Origin: Pleurotus djamor
Taxonomy: Eukaryota > Basidiomycota > Agaricomycetes > Agaricales > Pleurotaceae
Reading direction: 5' to 3'
Length of the DNA: 37,560 nucleotides
NCBI GenBank assembly: GCA_029747585.1
Contig: JAPEVF010000441.1
Span: 1-37,560 of the forward strand
Below are positions 20,741 to 31,270 of this stretch, piece after piece (positions within the stretch are counted from its first letter, which is position 1; every line of letters starts with the position of its first letter). The position numbers and the translations under genes were made by a program. The notes below the pieces were generated by a model, which did not search any database, had not been told where the DNA came from, and saw only the letters and a program-made list of their open reading frames with translations.

Positions 20741-23700
20741 ATGTCTAATAGAAACTCGATCCCGAACCCCTACCAGCAGCACCATGCACGCATACAACGC
20801 ACGACGTCGACCTCGTCGACCTCAGCTGCGACGGCTGCAGCAGCAGCGGCAACCAACTCTTCGTCTCTCCCACCTCCACGTCCTTTCTTTGTAGGCGACG
20901 ACGATCAGTACACTACCGATACAGACTCGGATCGAGAGATTGGTGGTCGACCAACCAACATGACGACGACTGCGAATTCGATTGGTAGCTCGGCCTCGAG
21001 GACACCGATTGCGGAAAGTATGCGTCGACGAGGTCCGCCGCCTTCACTCTTGGACAAGACTGCTCCTGTTACTGCTCCACGTCCAGCTCGGGGTCGCGTG
21101 ATGCACTCTCGACGCGCTTCGGGGAGCTCACAGCTTGCGAGCAGCAGTACGCATGGTGTTGAGGAAGTACCACGGACTTCGTCGCCTGTAACGCACACTG
21201 CTGGGGTAACATCGGCCTCGCGTCCTTCGACAAACCCGTCTTCCGACGAGAGCGAGACCCCAGGTACGACGAGCAGCGCCGAGGGCGCAGAAGCAACTGA
21301 GCAAAGTGGAAAATGGACACCGACGTCGTTGTACAACGAACCACAAGCCCAGCAGTACACTCCCACCTCGCTCATCCCGACGAGCACCTCGCGACCCCCA
21401 CCTTCCGCATTTCCTTTCCCGTTCCAAGCATATGCGGGGAATCCTGATCCTGGCACCTCAATTCCAGGCCTTTCACGCCGATACTCGTTTGATCTCAACC
21501 AGAATAGACGAACCAGTGTTGATTCAGACATCAGCATGCAGGGAAGCTTGACCAACGGTGGACCAGTCTTGGGCAGGCCATATGCGCCTTTTATGACTGG
21601 GAATGGCTCGTCTGCCTCGTTACACGGCAGCAATTCAAACCTTGCTGGTGGATATGCCAATCTGCCCACATCGGGCTCCTCGTCGTCATTATACAGACAA
21701 TCTGCTGCCGGAGCAATGTCTGCTCTCACCAGCCCACAGATCCTTCAACAGCAACAATTGTACGACGCAAATGGGAACCCGGTAGCGGTCATCAATGGCC
21801 AGCAACTCGTCTTCGCGGGAGGTGCTGCTCCTGGTGCGGGTTCTGTTCCCGGTACACCTAATCCGAATGGAACATCTACCAATGGAGCTTCTCTCCCGCG
21901 AAACTCTTCCGCTCAGTCGTTTAGAGCTCCATTCCTCTCGCCGGCTTCGAGACCCACCTCCTCGCTTTGGTCGCCCCCTTCGTACCCTCAGCTACCTCAT
22001 TTCCCACCATCGCCGAACCCCAATGGGAAAGAAGGTTCTGCGTCTCCGAGTGAGAGTACGGCCAATTTAGGTGAGTTGGTCGATTTTTGGTTATGTTTTT
22101 ACTGGTATATGCGTTGTCACTGATATATGCATAGGGTTCTTGCATTACCCATACCCACCGAAGCCATCTAAGAAGGTTCTGCCTTCGACGCGTCTTGCTG
22201 CTCCGCTCACCAAGGCGGACAAGCCTTGGTTGAAAAAGAAGGACTTCCGAACTAGGTTGGTTTTCATCAGGGAATGATAAGGGGGTATATACTAATCAGA
22301 ACCTTGCACTTATTAGACTATCGTACTGGTCGACACTTTTCTGCATCTTCTTGGGTGCTGCTGGCGCTGGCGTGTTATGTTTCTTCGGTATCACTTCAGT
22401 CAACACCCTGCCTCAGAGTTCCTTATGCATGGTACTAAACGAAGACTTCGGTGGTGGAATTGATACCGATGGCACATGGAACCAGGTCAGTATGCGTCCT
22501 TCCATTATACAAAACGCCACTAACAACGGAGTTCCTGTCCTTGTTCTCTGCCAGATCAACTCTATTTCAGGATTTGGCTCAAACTTCTTCCATATCGCAT
22601 CGGATTCCTCCACCAACACGTTCATCAGGAATGGACAATTATACATCTACCCTACGCTGACATCACAGTCTCCTGACTCTGGCCTCAACGCGGATCAAGT
22701 GGCTGCGGGTTCGAACTACACCGTGCCGAATTGCTCTGAACAGTCGTCTTCTGTACGTCAGGGAAATCGGACGGTGACTGTCGCAGGGGTGGGATGTGGT
22801 GTTTCGTCGAATAACGCGCGTGGGACGGTTATCAATCCAGTCATGAGTGGGAAGCTGACGACGATGGGGAAGAAGGAGATTAGGTATGGGAAGGTTGAGA
22901 TTAGAGCCAAGCTGCCTCAGGGGTATGTCCCCTTTCTCCCGTTACAGCCCGGGGGCGTCGTTGACGGCCATTCTTTTTCTTTCAAGTGATTGGCTGCGTC
23001 CGAGTGTTTCTTTGTTTCCTGCTGATCCCCAGTATGGCGCCGGACCTCGATCGGGCCGTATAGATATCCTTTCCTCGCGTGGTAACACCCCAACTTCGCC
23101 TTCTTCGAAAGGGGGAGGAGGCAGGGGAGGGAACGCTCAACCGATGCCGTTGGGCTTCACTAGTGCGACCACCGAAGCTGGTGCCTACTACGGTCCTTTT
23201 GAGGCCACCAGAGATAGCGCAGGTTAGTCCCCCTCATTTCAGCCTTGGTGTTCAGGTTGTAAAATCTCGTTGTAGGTAATGCTTTCACTGCGTCTCAGTT
23301 GACACCATCGTTCCTCGCCCCACTGTCTACGTCTGTGTCCGGCGCGTTGACGATGAAACGCTCATTATTGAACGAAGGCTTCCACACGTACGTCGTGGAA
23401 TGGACACCAGAATGGATTAGATGGTATGTCGATGGTCGGGTGACTGGAAAGATCGGCGAAGTGCAGTTGGTCACCAAAGGTAGGCAACTGCCTCCGTTCT
23501 TATGAAGTCAACGAACAAGATGTTTATTTTTCATTTGCACCTTTAGGTTTCGGTACGCCGAAAGGACATTCGATGTTTGAACTCGGAAAGTTCCCGAAGA
23601 CGGCGAAGAATGGGAGTACGGAGGTTGTGGTTGAGAATCCGTGGGCGAGCGGTGGACCTAGCGCGCCATTTGATCAACGTAGGTTTTTTCGGTTCTGTTC

Positions 23701-24246
23701 GGCTTTTCAGGCGACTGACTGTGTGGTTTGGCTACGCACAGCGTTTTACTTGGGCGTTGAACTCGCTGTTGGTGGTACGTCGGGCTACTTCCCGGACAAT
23801 CTTGGCAACAAACCGTGGTTTGATGGCTCTGAGAGTACGTTGTATTCATCCAAACTTTTGCGATAGCTCCTCACTGACGGTCGCTCGAATTCGTAGCTGC
23901 GATGAGAGATTTCCTCAACGCTCAAGACGAGTGGTATAGTACATGGCCGGAAAACGAAGATTCAAGAGCTTTCAGGATGTAAGTACCTTCCCTTTTCGTT
24001 TGTTCGTTCTTGGATGGAAGTCGATCGAGCGCCTCGGGAACTGTGATCGCTTCTTCCGAGTTGATCTCTTTGCGGCTTAGGGGGCATACATGCCCTTGGC
24101 GATCATGATCATGCACCATGCATCATGCTCCGTCTTCGACCCCATTTGACGTTTTGCGTGCCCGATTGATCAATGATTCTTTGTGCTAATCGTTTGCTTT
24201 ATGCAGTGACTCGGTGAAGATGTGGAAGATCTGTAACATCGACTAA
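20741..24246 (+). CDS. KRE6/SKN1-family beta-glucan synthesis-associated protein, GH16-like (about 924 aa)
   Basis: Ten exons join in frame: 20741-22070, 22135-22255, 22317-22485, 22555-22922, 22987-23222, 23276-23479, 23547-23678, 23742-23834, 23897-23978, 24207-24246. KRE6/SKN1 proteins are type II membrane proteins of the secretory pathway needed for beta-1,6-glucan in the fungal wall. Here: a long Ser/Thr/Pro-rich cytosolic N-terminus (1-483) with a polyalanine run, one membrane helix (about 488-508, STLFCIFLGAAGAGVLCFF), then a GH16/concanavalin-like domain: LNEDFGGGIDTDGTWN, QLYIYPTLTS, KKEIRYGKVEIRAKLPQGDW, EWTPEWIRWYVDG, PFYLGVELAVGGTSGYFPD, WKICNID at the end. The usual catalytic ExDxxE is RIDILS (Arg687, Asp689, Ser692), so both glutamates seem missing. 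The intron at 22486-22554 is a stop-free multiple of three and could be retained. Confidence 0.9.
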
Positions 24247-25071
24247 CTTATCGTCACCGCCTGACCTCGTCAAACACGCCCCCGATTTCTTGAACAGACT
24301 CCAGCTCTTTCTTCTCCTCTTCTCCGAGGTTGAAACTGAACGATCCCCTTATTCACATAAACGTAACATATTCTTACTCCATAGAACTCTCTAACGGACC
24401 CCAGCTATGTTGTTGTGCTTTTCTCATTCCCTTTGTCGTCAAATACCCTTCTGCCAGTAGTAGAACACCATGATTCAATTTGTGTCTGTCGTTACTAGAA
24501 ATATTGTTACCTCCCCGTTTCATGACTGTTTTCTTGGACTCCTTAGTTATACCCTTCTCGAACTTCCCTTCCGCTCACGTGTATCCATTCACGCCTACCC
24601 GACTGTTATTGCGTTATTACTGCCGCCTGCGTCGCCCCGAGTCTACACATACACTCGCCCATCACGTACACATACTGCTGTCACATATCAATGCCCTCCC
24701 CCTACGATACCTCCGTCTCTATTTACATGGCATCCTGACTGCTGAGTCCTGGGAGCCCGCGAACCCTAGGCCTTTCACGCCTGTTTTGCCATAGCGAAGG
24801 TAGTCCACATGTATGGCCTCTATCGATTTCGACCACACACTGCCTGTGCACTCTCAAACCAATACATCTGCTCGTCGTAGCCTGTTGGTACAGAGTCTGA
24901 GGCCAGAAGTACAAATTACAATGGGCATTGATCGTTGGATTGAAATATAACTAACAGTCGATACAGAGTGACAAACATAATGAAGCAAAACGAAATTATG
25001 GAATCAGTACTTAAGGGCACAGTCGATCAAAGGAGTATTCGCATTATGAGATCGATGTACGCTAAGGTAGA
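24247..25071. other. Convergent 3' flank between the KRE6-like gene and the kinase
   Basis: Both neighbours end here. The left half is pyrimidine-rich, as in fungal 3' ends. I see no additional gene. Confidence 0.4.
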
Positions 25072-27467
25072 TCAAGCAGTAGAACTCGACGGTGATGAAG
25101 AGGGGGGAAGGGGAGTTGGTTCAGTAAGGCGTTCGTCAGGTTGGAGGATCTTCATGTAAGCTTCGTACGTTATTGATTCAGAGAAATTTGTGCCTTCCCT
25201 GCTTTTAGCAAAAATGGCGTTGCAGAACAATTTGCGGAGGGGGATAAGCCACTTATTGACGAGGGGTTGGAAGACAGGAAGGATGGAATCAAAAACTCCC
25301 TTGCGAGACCAGGGATTCGTGAGGAAGGCACATTTGGCGTTAGCAGATGTGTCGAAATCATCATCACCCCAGCGGCGAAGCGATTCGCAAGTCTGTCGTC
25401 GTCTGTGCGACGGACCAAGTTCGTAATGAGTCATAGCCCAGATCAAGATGTAGAACAGGGATTCGAGGTCGTGGTGGTAGTGATGCCCGCAGCGCTTGTA
25501 GCTCCAGAGGATGTCCATCGCCATGAAAATGACTGTACCGGTCCGGCCAGTATCATTGGCAGCTTCATCAACAGGCGAAGCCAGATCCCAATCAATGAGA
25601 ACACCAAGCGCCTCGCCGTTTTTACGCTTCCACATCACATTGTTCTCGCTCAGGTCGCGGTGGAGGATTCCGGCGTACCGATATGCGTAGTAGTGACCTG
25701 TATCATGTCAAACTCTTATCAGAAACGTCGTTCCAGCGACAAGAATCGTGTAAGGGAAACGCACCTTTTACCAGATCCACATAAATATTCTCAAACTCTT
25801 CTACCGTGTCGACATGCCAGAGATGCCGGTAGCGATCTACGACCATAATGGCAAAGTGCCTGATCCCAAGCTCGAACTGCTTCTTGAAGTTGCCCGTAGC
25901 TTGATTGATGAAATGAACGCGAGGCAGACCAGCAACATCGGCGGTCATCAGAACCGATGCACGTAGTTGGGGGAAATGCTCGTGCATTTCAGACGGCACT
26001 TTCTCGAACAAATCCTCAAGGATCTTTGGTTCGTGTCGAGGGCGGTCTTTGTTGGGCCAGCTCAGTTTCGCGATCTGTCCCAATGCGTCGTCGTCTTTGG
26101 GAACAGCGGGAACTGGATCAGCTTTGTTGTCCCCGCCATCAGTAGAGGCCTCCTTAGACTTCCAAGTCCCAGACCATACGATGGATCCGCGGCCTTTGAG
26201 ACCGCTGTAGACATACAACGGGTGTTCTTCGACCGCGAATCGTGACCACGAATCATCGGGGTCCTTGGACCCAGTGTAAAGTCCGTCGGCATCTGTGTTT
26301 CCAAGGGGAGGCAGGATGAGATGTCCGTCCGTGATGGGCGGTAAGCCAGCTTCGAGTGAGTGTGAGTCGGGAAGAACGAAGTATGAGTCATAGCCAGCCT
26401 GCGTAAGTGATGCCGTGCCAATAGCGAGTAGGACAAGAGCGAGCTTGGTAGGTTCCTTGATAAAGTCGAATGGAGGGGTGACGATCCCACCGCAGCGGTC
26501 AAAGTACTTGATCGTGACTTCGGACCCTTCAACCACGAGTCCGGTTGACCAGCGCCGAGGTGTGGCGGACAACAACTCGAGGGCGTAACTGGCAGACTGG
26601 CATGTTTTCCTGGTGATCTTGACGCGTTTACAAGGAGTCGAAGCCTCGTCTGAGCTAGACTTTCGCTTTGAACCAGCCCTTGATTGGTCGTCTCCTCCTG
26701 GGCTTTCTTGAACGTTGGCTCCCAGCTGCTCACGGCGACTCGAGCTCCTTGAGCGGGAATCTGCGTTGGGTACGACGCCAGAGTTCACAATTGACGACGA
26801 CTCGGACCCTACAAGGGTTTGCATCGAAGACGGTGTGGGAGATGAAGCCGGCTCAGCGACAGGCATACGGCGGGGACGTTTCTTGGAGTATATTTCCAGG
26901 TAAGCTTTAGAGGCTGCCCAAGTGGGATCTGCGTCGGCAGGAACAGACTTGAGGAGAAATAGGCCGTCCGGCTGATGACCAATTGCACCAAGGGTGCGCA
27001 GATGCACATTGACGGGAATCCTGTCGGACTCCATCGTCGTGTAAAACGCATCGACCATACCCTTGAATGGCGCGTGGAGTTTGGCTTTATGGCCATGGTC
27101 AGCGATCACTTGCTGAAACTCGGCGAGACATTCAGCATTGAGGACCCATCCCCCCACTTTGTTCTTGACATATTCTATATCTTCTGGGATTAGACCGTAT
27201 ACGTTCTTGAGATATTCCTCGAATTGATGATCGGAAGCCCCCACCGCGACGACGGAACCTTCAAGTTCAGCCTCAAGTTCAGCGTACGTGTCGTATTCTG
27301 CCGAGGAATACGAGTGAGAGCCTGGATGGTATGAGCACGCTCAGTCCTTGGGATGAGAAAGAAGAAATGGCAGATTACGAACTGGAGTTTGAGTAATTTG
27401 AGTCATCCGAGCAACGGGATTCACCAGAGCTCGATGAGGAAGTGGAAGATGAGCTGCTGCGTGGCAT
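25072..27467 (-). CDS. FunK1-type fungal protein kinase (about 755 aa)
   Basis: Exons 27467-27383, 27321-25765 and 25697-25072 join in frame; the ATG at 27467 opens a short Ser-only-like exon (MPRSSSSSTSSSSSGE) that fixes the otherwise missing start. FunK1 kinases are an expanded family of mushrooms with unknown substrates. Visible features: a helical N-terminal domain (YGLIPEDIEYVKNKVGGW), a Ser/Arg-rich linker with NLS-like SRAGSKRKSSSDE, a loop GRGSIVWSGTW, a lysine strand IAKLSWP with the paired RHEPKIL glutamate, catalytic loop HRDLSENN (His560, Asp562, Asn567), IDWDLAS in place of DFG (Asp583 or Asp585), and GRTGTVIFMAMDIL in the activation segment. All key residues are present, so it should be active. 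The tail is Ser/Pro-rich. The start region is divergent from the SDR gene. Confidence 0.9.
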
Positions 27468-28177
27468 ATTAGACTCAGAGCAGCTTGACTTCGAAACGAT
27501 GGATGTGGTTGGGAGTCAAGATGGGTTTCTAATTTCGGTCAAGCCTCGAGGATGATCATAGCACCATTCAGGGTCGGGGAACAATGGCAAATGACACGTG
27601 ATCGTTCCATTCGCCAAATTCGGGCACTTCTTCAGGGGAGTCTCGACCTGCTCGCTGCTCAGTGTGAACGAAGGAGGGGGGATTGTCGGACGGTGGTAAT
27701 TCACGGGAAGGGGGATCGCTTTGGATGCTTCTGAGACTTTCGTCGCCTATAAAGATGCAAAGTAGAGTTATCAAACATAAGGATCGGTCTGAAACGGTTG
27801 AGATCTTACAAGCTTAAATTGGACGCAGCATGGGCTCCCTTTAGAAGGGTGGCCACGAGTGAAGTTTCGATGGGCAAGCCCCTACTACACTCAGTCATTC
27901 GAGGCGGTTGGTTATTGCTCAGCGAATTAGCAGGTTACAGGACGACAGCATCCCGTGTGTTAAGTAAATGGGTCGCGCCCTGGTATATGGAACCACCTGT
28001 GAGACTGTCCGCCAGCCAGAGATGGCCTCAAGAGACCCGTAGATACCTTGAAAGTTATGCCTTAACTGCGGCCTCGGTGATAGCGGTTTAAGTGTGCGAC
28101 TCCACTCGTTTCGCTTACGCAGATACTTATTGATGAGCAAATCCTGTGGCCAGGTAAGCAGACTACACATCGTGGCG
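27468..28177. other. Divergent promoter region between kinase and SDR genes
   Basis: About 710 bp with no supported gene; it should hold regulatory sequence for both neighbours. Confidence 0.45.
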
Positions 28178-28185
28178 TATATAAG
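28178..28185 (+). promoter_or_regulatory. TATA box of the SDR gene
   Basis: TATATAAG, 54 nt upstream of the ATG at 28232. Confidence 0.6.
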
Positions 28186-28231
28186 AGGGAAACCTTGAAA
28201 GATCACTTACTACTAGCAGCAAAGAAAAAAC

Positions 28232-29315
28232 ATGGCTCGAGTGTGGCTGAGTGCGCATTCTCTTCTTGCATTACAAGCCGTATTTCTAACATCTTTCCAG
28301 TTACAGGAGCATCGTCTGGGTTTGGGAAACTCACCACCGAAGAGGTATTGGCGAACGGAGAGATCGTCGTCGCCGCTGTCCGCACTCCTAGCTCCCTCGA
28401 CCATCTCACAGCCCAGTACCCAGTGGACCGACTGATCGTGGTCAAGTGCGACGTGACCATCAAGCAAGACATCATCAACGCGTTCAACGCTGCGTACGAC
28501 AAGTTCAACCGAGTCGATGTCGTCTTCAATAATTCCGGGATCGGCGTGATGGCCGAAGTCGAGAACGAAGAGCAAGACGAAGACACGCGAAACATCTTTG
28601 AAGTCAATTTCTGGGGTGCGGGGAACGTGATGAGAGAGGCGGTCAAGTCTTTCAGAGATAGGAATCCAGCTGGCGCAGGAGGTCTATTGCTCAACAATAG
28701 TTCGGTCAACGGACATTACGGTGGACCAGCAATGGGTTACTACGTTGCAAGGTAAGAAGACTCTAGTCTCGCGATACGATTAGACGGAAACTCACTCACA
28801 TCTGCTATAGCAAACATGGTAGGACAAGCCGAAGTATTGATTCCTGATATCTGACTCTCTTCGGCTAGCGTTGGAAGGCCTGACGGAGAGTTACGCCAAC
28901 GAACTCGATCCAAAGTGGAACATCAAGGTGATGTACCCGAGGCAGATGGGTGGTTGTGACTTCACTGATGTTTTATTGGAAAACATAGATTTCGTTGATC
29001 GAGCTAAGCATCTTCAAGACAGAAATTCATGAAGGCAAACTTCGTGTCTTCCCTCCTCCAGCAGCTTACGCCGACCCAAGCATGCCAGCGCAGCAATTCC
29101 GAAGTGCGTACGAGGCAGACCCTTCACCCATTCCCTACGGCGATCCCAAGAAAGCAGTTGAACGCATCTACGCCCTGAGCAAACTCGAGTCGCCTCCGCT
29201 TAGATTGCCTCTCGGTAAAGCAGCCGTGGCTTACATCCGAGAAAAATGGGCCAAGTTTGAAGGCGAAATTAATGAGTATGAGAGCTGGTCGGAGGGACTT
29301 GAACTTTTAAAGTAG
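28232..29315 (+). CDS. Classical short-chain dehydrogenase/reductase (287 aa)
   Basis: NAD(P)-dependent oxidoreductase with a Rossmann fold; substrate unknown. Exons 28232-28250, 28301-28751, 28811-28818, 28869-28927, 28989-29315. Splicing of the 19-nt first exon gives MARVWLITGASSGFGK, the TGxxxGxG cofactor motif (residues 8-15). CDVT marks the adenine-side acid region, FNNSGIG is the NNAG equivalent, NNSSVNG supplies the catalytic Ser (140 or 141), and Tyr154-VAS-Lys158 is the active-site YxxxK. The third exon is only 8 nt and completes SKH, so the catalytic lysine depends on a micro-exon. The length is normal for the family and the C-terminus (AVERIYALSKLESPPLRLPLGKAA) matches classical SDRs. 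The gene looks intact. Confidence 0.92.
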
Positions 29316-30418
29316 ATGGAGAAAGGCAGTCAGTGTGCGGTGCTGACGTCGAAGGCGCTCAGGCGTGAGCGCCTTCCCTCTCACCCAACCATCGCAAGTT
29401 GGGATGCATCATGATACGCCAATCTCTCTCTTTATTTCTATATAGCACCTAGGACCTGCTTATTTGCTGTACCAAAAATGGAGGGCGTGGAGCTGGAACT
29501 TTTGTCAAGCCTTCACAGGTCGTGATTGGTGAATGTGGCCGCGCGCATCAACTTCTGCTGCGCCGAACTTGTGGATTCTTTTGATGACTCCATCTTGCAA
29601 GTTCATCAACTACGGAACCTTCAGCACCATTGGAGGCGACTCATCCTTTCTGCTACCCACGTTTCGTCTCAATGCGAGAGTACACTATCTACCTTGTCAT
29701 CGGTTTCTCCATCAACGCTGCTCTTTACGGAGTGCGCCCCTTCTTAACTTAGATGTCCTTCTGCTCAGCACCGGCCTCTCCTTAAAGGTTCTCATCAACC
29801 AAGTATGTCCTATCTTAACTCCCAGCCTGTAGGTACGTACGTACGCGGATTATTCAACAGCCAGCCTAACACACCATCGCTGATTGATGTTATTTTTCTA
29901 GTCTCTCATGAAGGTTCCTAGGTCGCTCTGTACTGCCAATCCCGTCACACGTAGGCGATATATCATGGTATACATCGCGTGCTCATACAGCTGTACGCGG
30001 TTTAGTGACAAACTATGGATACGACTTGCAGTGCGTACATTCTCAATCTATCCGTTCAATTAGTATTCTCATACTAATAGGTTGGCTTGATCTTCCTCAC
30101 GGAGACCGCAGAGTTGATATTTGTTGCCACGATGATCAACTTCAAACGAGACAATGACTCCTTTTCTCTTGAGCACAGTGAGCATCGCCTCTTACCCTCC
30201 TCTGATCTGCTTTCCAATCGATCGGGCACTCTCGCAGTGCTTACGGGGAGTAGGTGATGTTGATATTGTACTCAGGGATGGCTGTACTTACCCTTCTACA
30301 TTCTTATCTGTGCCAGATACCGTTATGACAGTAAGCCCTTGCTCGAAGGTTACCCCCGGATCCACCCCGTCTGATCCTACGAAAGGGACTCATAGGTGCT
30401 ACAGTTCAGCTTTTCCTG
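29316..30418 (+). other. Region with decayed membrane-protein-like frames
   Basis: The first 200 bp are SDR 3' flank. From about 29580 there are plus-strand fragments in shifting frames, such as YTIYLVIGFSINAALYGV (about 29681-29734) and RRYIMVYIACSYS (about 29953-29991), that look like helices of mushroom seven-helix membrane proteins. Stops break them and I could not splice a continuous product. They may be the 5' part of the remnant that follows. Confidence 0.35.
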
Positions 30419-31270
30419 TGCAGACGCATCTATCGCTTCTCAAGTAACCGTTTGCTCTGTGGACTGATATCTATACTATCCGTTGCTTCTCTCGGTAAGC
30501 CCTTGTGTCCCCAGTTCGGCGACATCTCCAACTGAAACTTGATGGTTTTCTGAAGCCATCGCTCTGGTAATGACAATCCTCCGAACCCCTCGACTCGACG
30601 TCAGCACCAAACGACCTCAAACTCGCGTGGCAGACGAGCCTCAAGGAACATTCGCCCTCGTAATATCTTGGCTTGCTCTTTCGGCTGCTACAGATGTCGC
30701 ACTCACAATCAGTCTTTGCTATTTCATTGTAAGTCCTTGTTATGGTAGCGTAAATGTATGAATTGATGCCGACCTCGNNGNAGTTCCGAAGAAGAATGGA
30801 TAGTTCTTTTCCACAGACAAGGAGTNTCCTCAGCCAAATCATCTTNCGTAGGCCCTGACCCATCATCTTCCGAAAGTTCGNCGCTGANATNTTCATAGTT
30901 GCNGTTGGGACCGGTATAGCGACCTCNGCATGCGCCTTGCTGAANGCGATTTCTCACGCGGTNCATAGTGTACGTTCTTCCCTCCTCTAGATCCTTCACA
31001 TACTCATTGAGAGTTTGGCTTCTCTAGCCTGTAAATGTGTNAGATAATTTTGTGGTTTCCGCTTACCCAGCNAACCNAGTAACATCGCTTCTCTACTCTA
31101 GCTTGTTCGTCCCGGACTTGATTCTTCCGCGGCTGTATTCCAACTCCNTTCTGGTTGTCCTCAACGNAAGGGAAAGGTTTTCCGANANGTTAACGGCAAA
31201 GCCATCTAGTCAAGATATACAACTTACGCAGATGNATNNANGAATTGCNGNAAGNCGCGCGCTGGNGTGA
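30419..31270 (+). pseudogene. C-terminal remnant of a DUF6534-like multi-pass membrane protein
   Basis: Mushroom genomes carry many DUF6534/seven-helix proteins of unknown function. Here I recognise CRRIYRFSSNRLLCG with LISILSVASLG (30419-30496), then LVISWLALSAATDVALTIS (ending before a GTAAGT donor near 30730), and, after an N-rich stretch, LPRLYSNS.LVVLN.RERF (about 31125-31185), the typical closing segment of the family. Stops and frame shifts separate the pieces, and many Ns prevent checking of splices, so the locus may be either a pseudogene or a real gene with poor sequence. The start is not identifiable. Confidence 0.5.

Noticed and set aside
20905..21729. 274-codon minus-strand frame
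   Set aside because: Antisense to the Ser/Thr/Pro-rich N-terminus of the KRE6-like gene; such biased sequence keeps opposite frames open.
25267..25848. 193-codon plus-strand frame
   Set aside because: Antisense shadow of the FunK1 kinase exon, which has complete catalytic motifs on the other strand.
27366..27555. Acidic plus-strand frame (ELDEEVEDELL-like) with one stop
   Set aside because: It is the complement of the Ser-rich first exon of the kinase, whose splice junction gives a consistent start.
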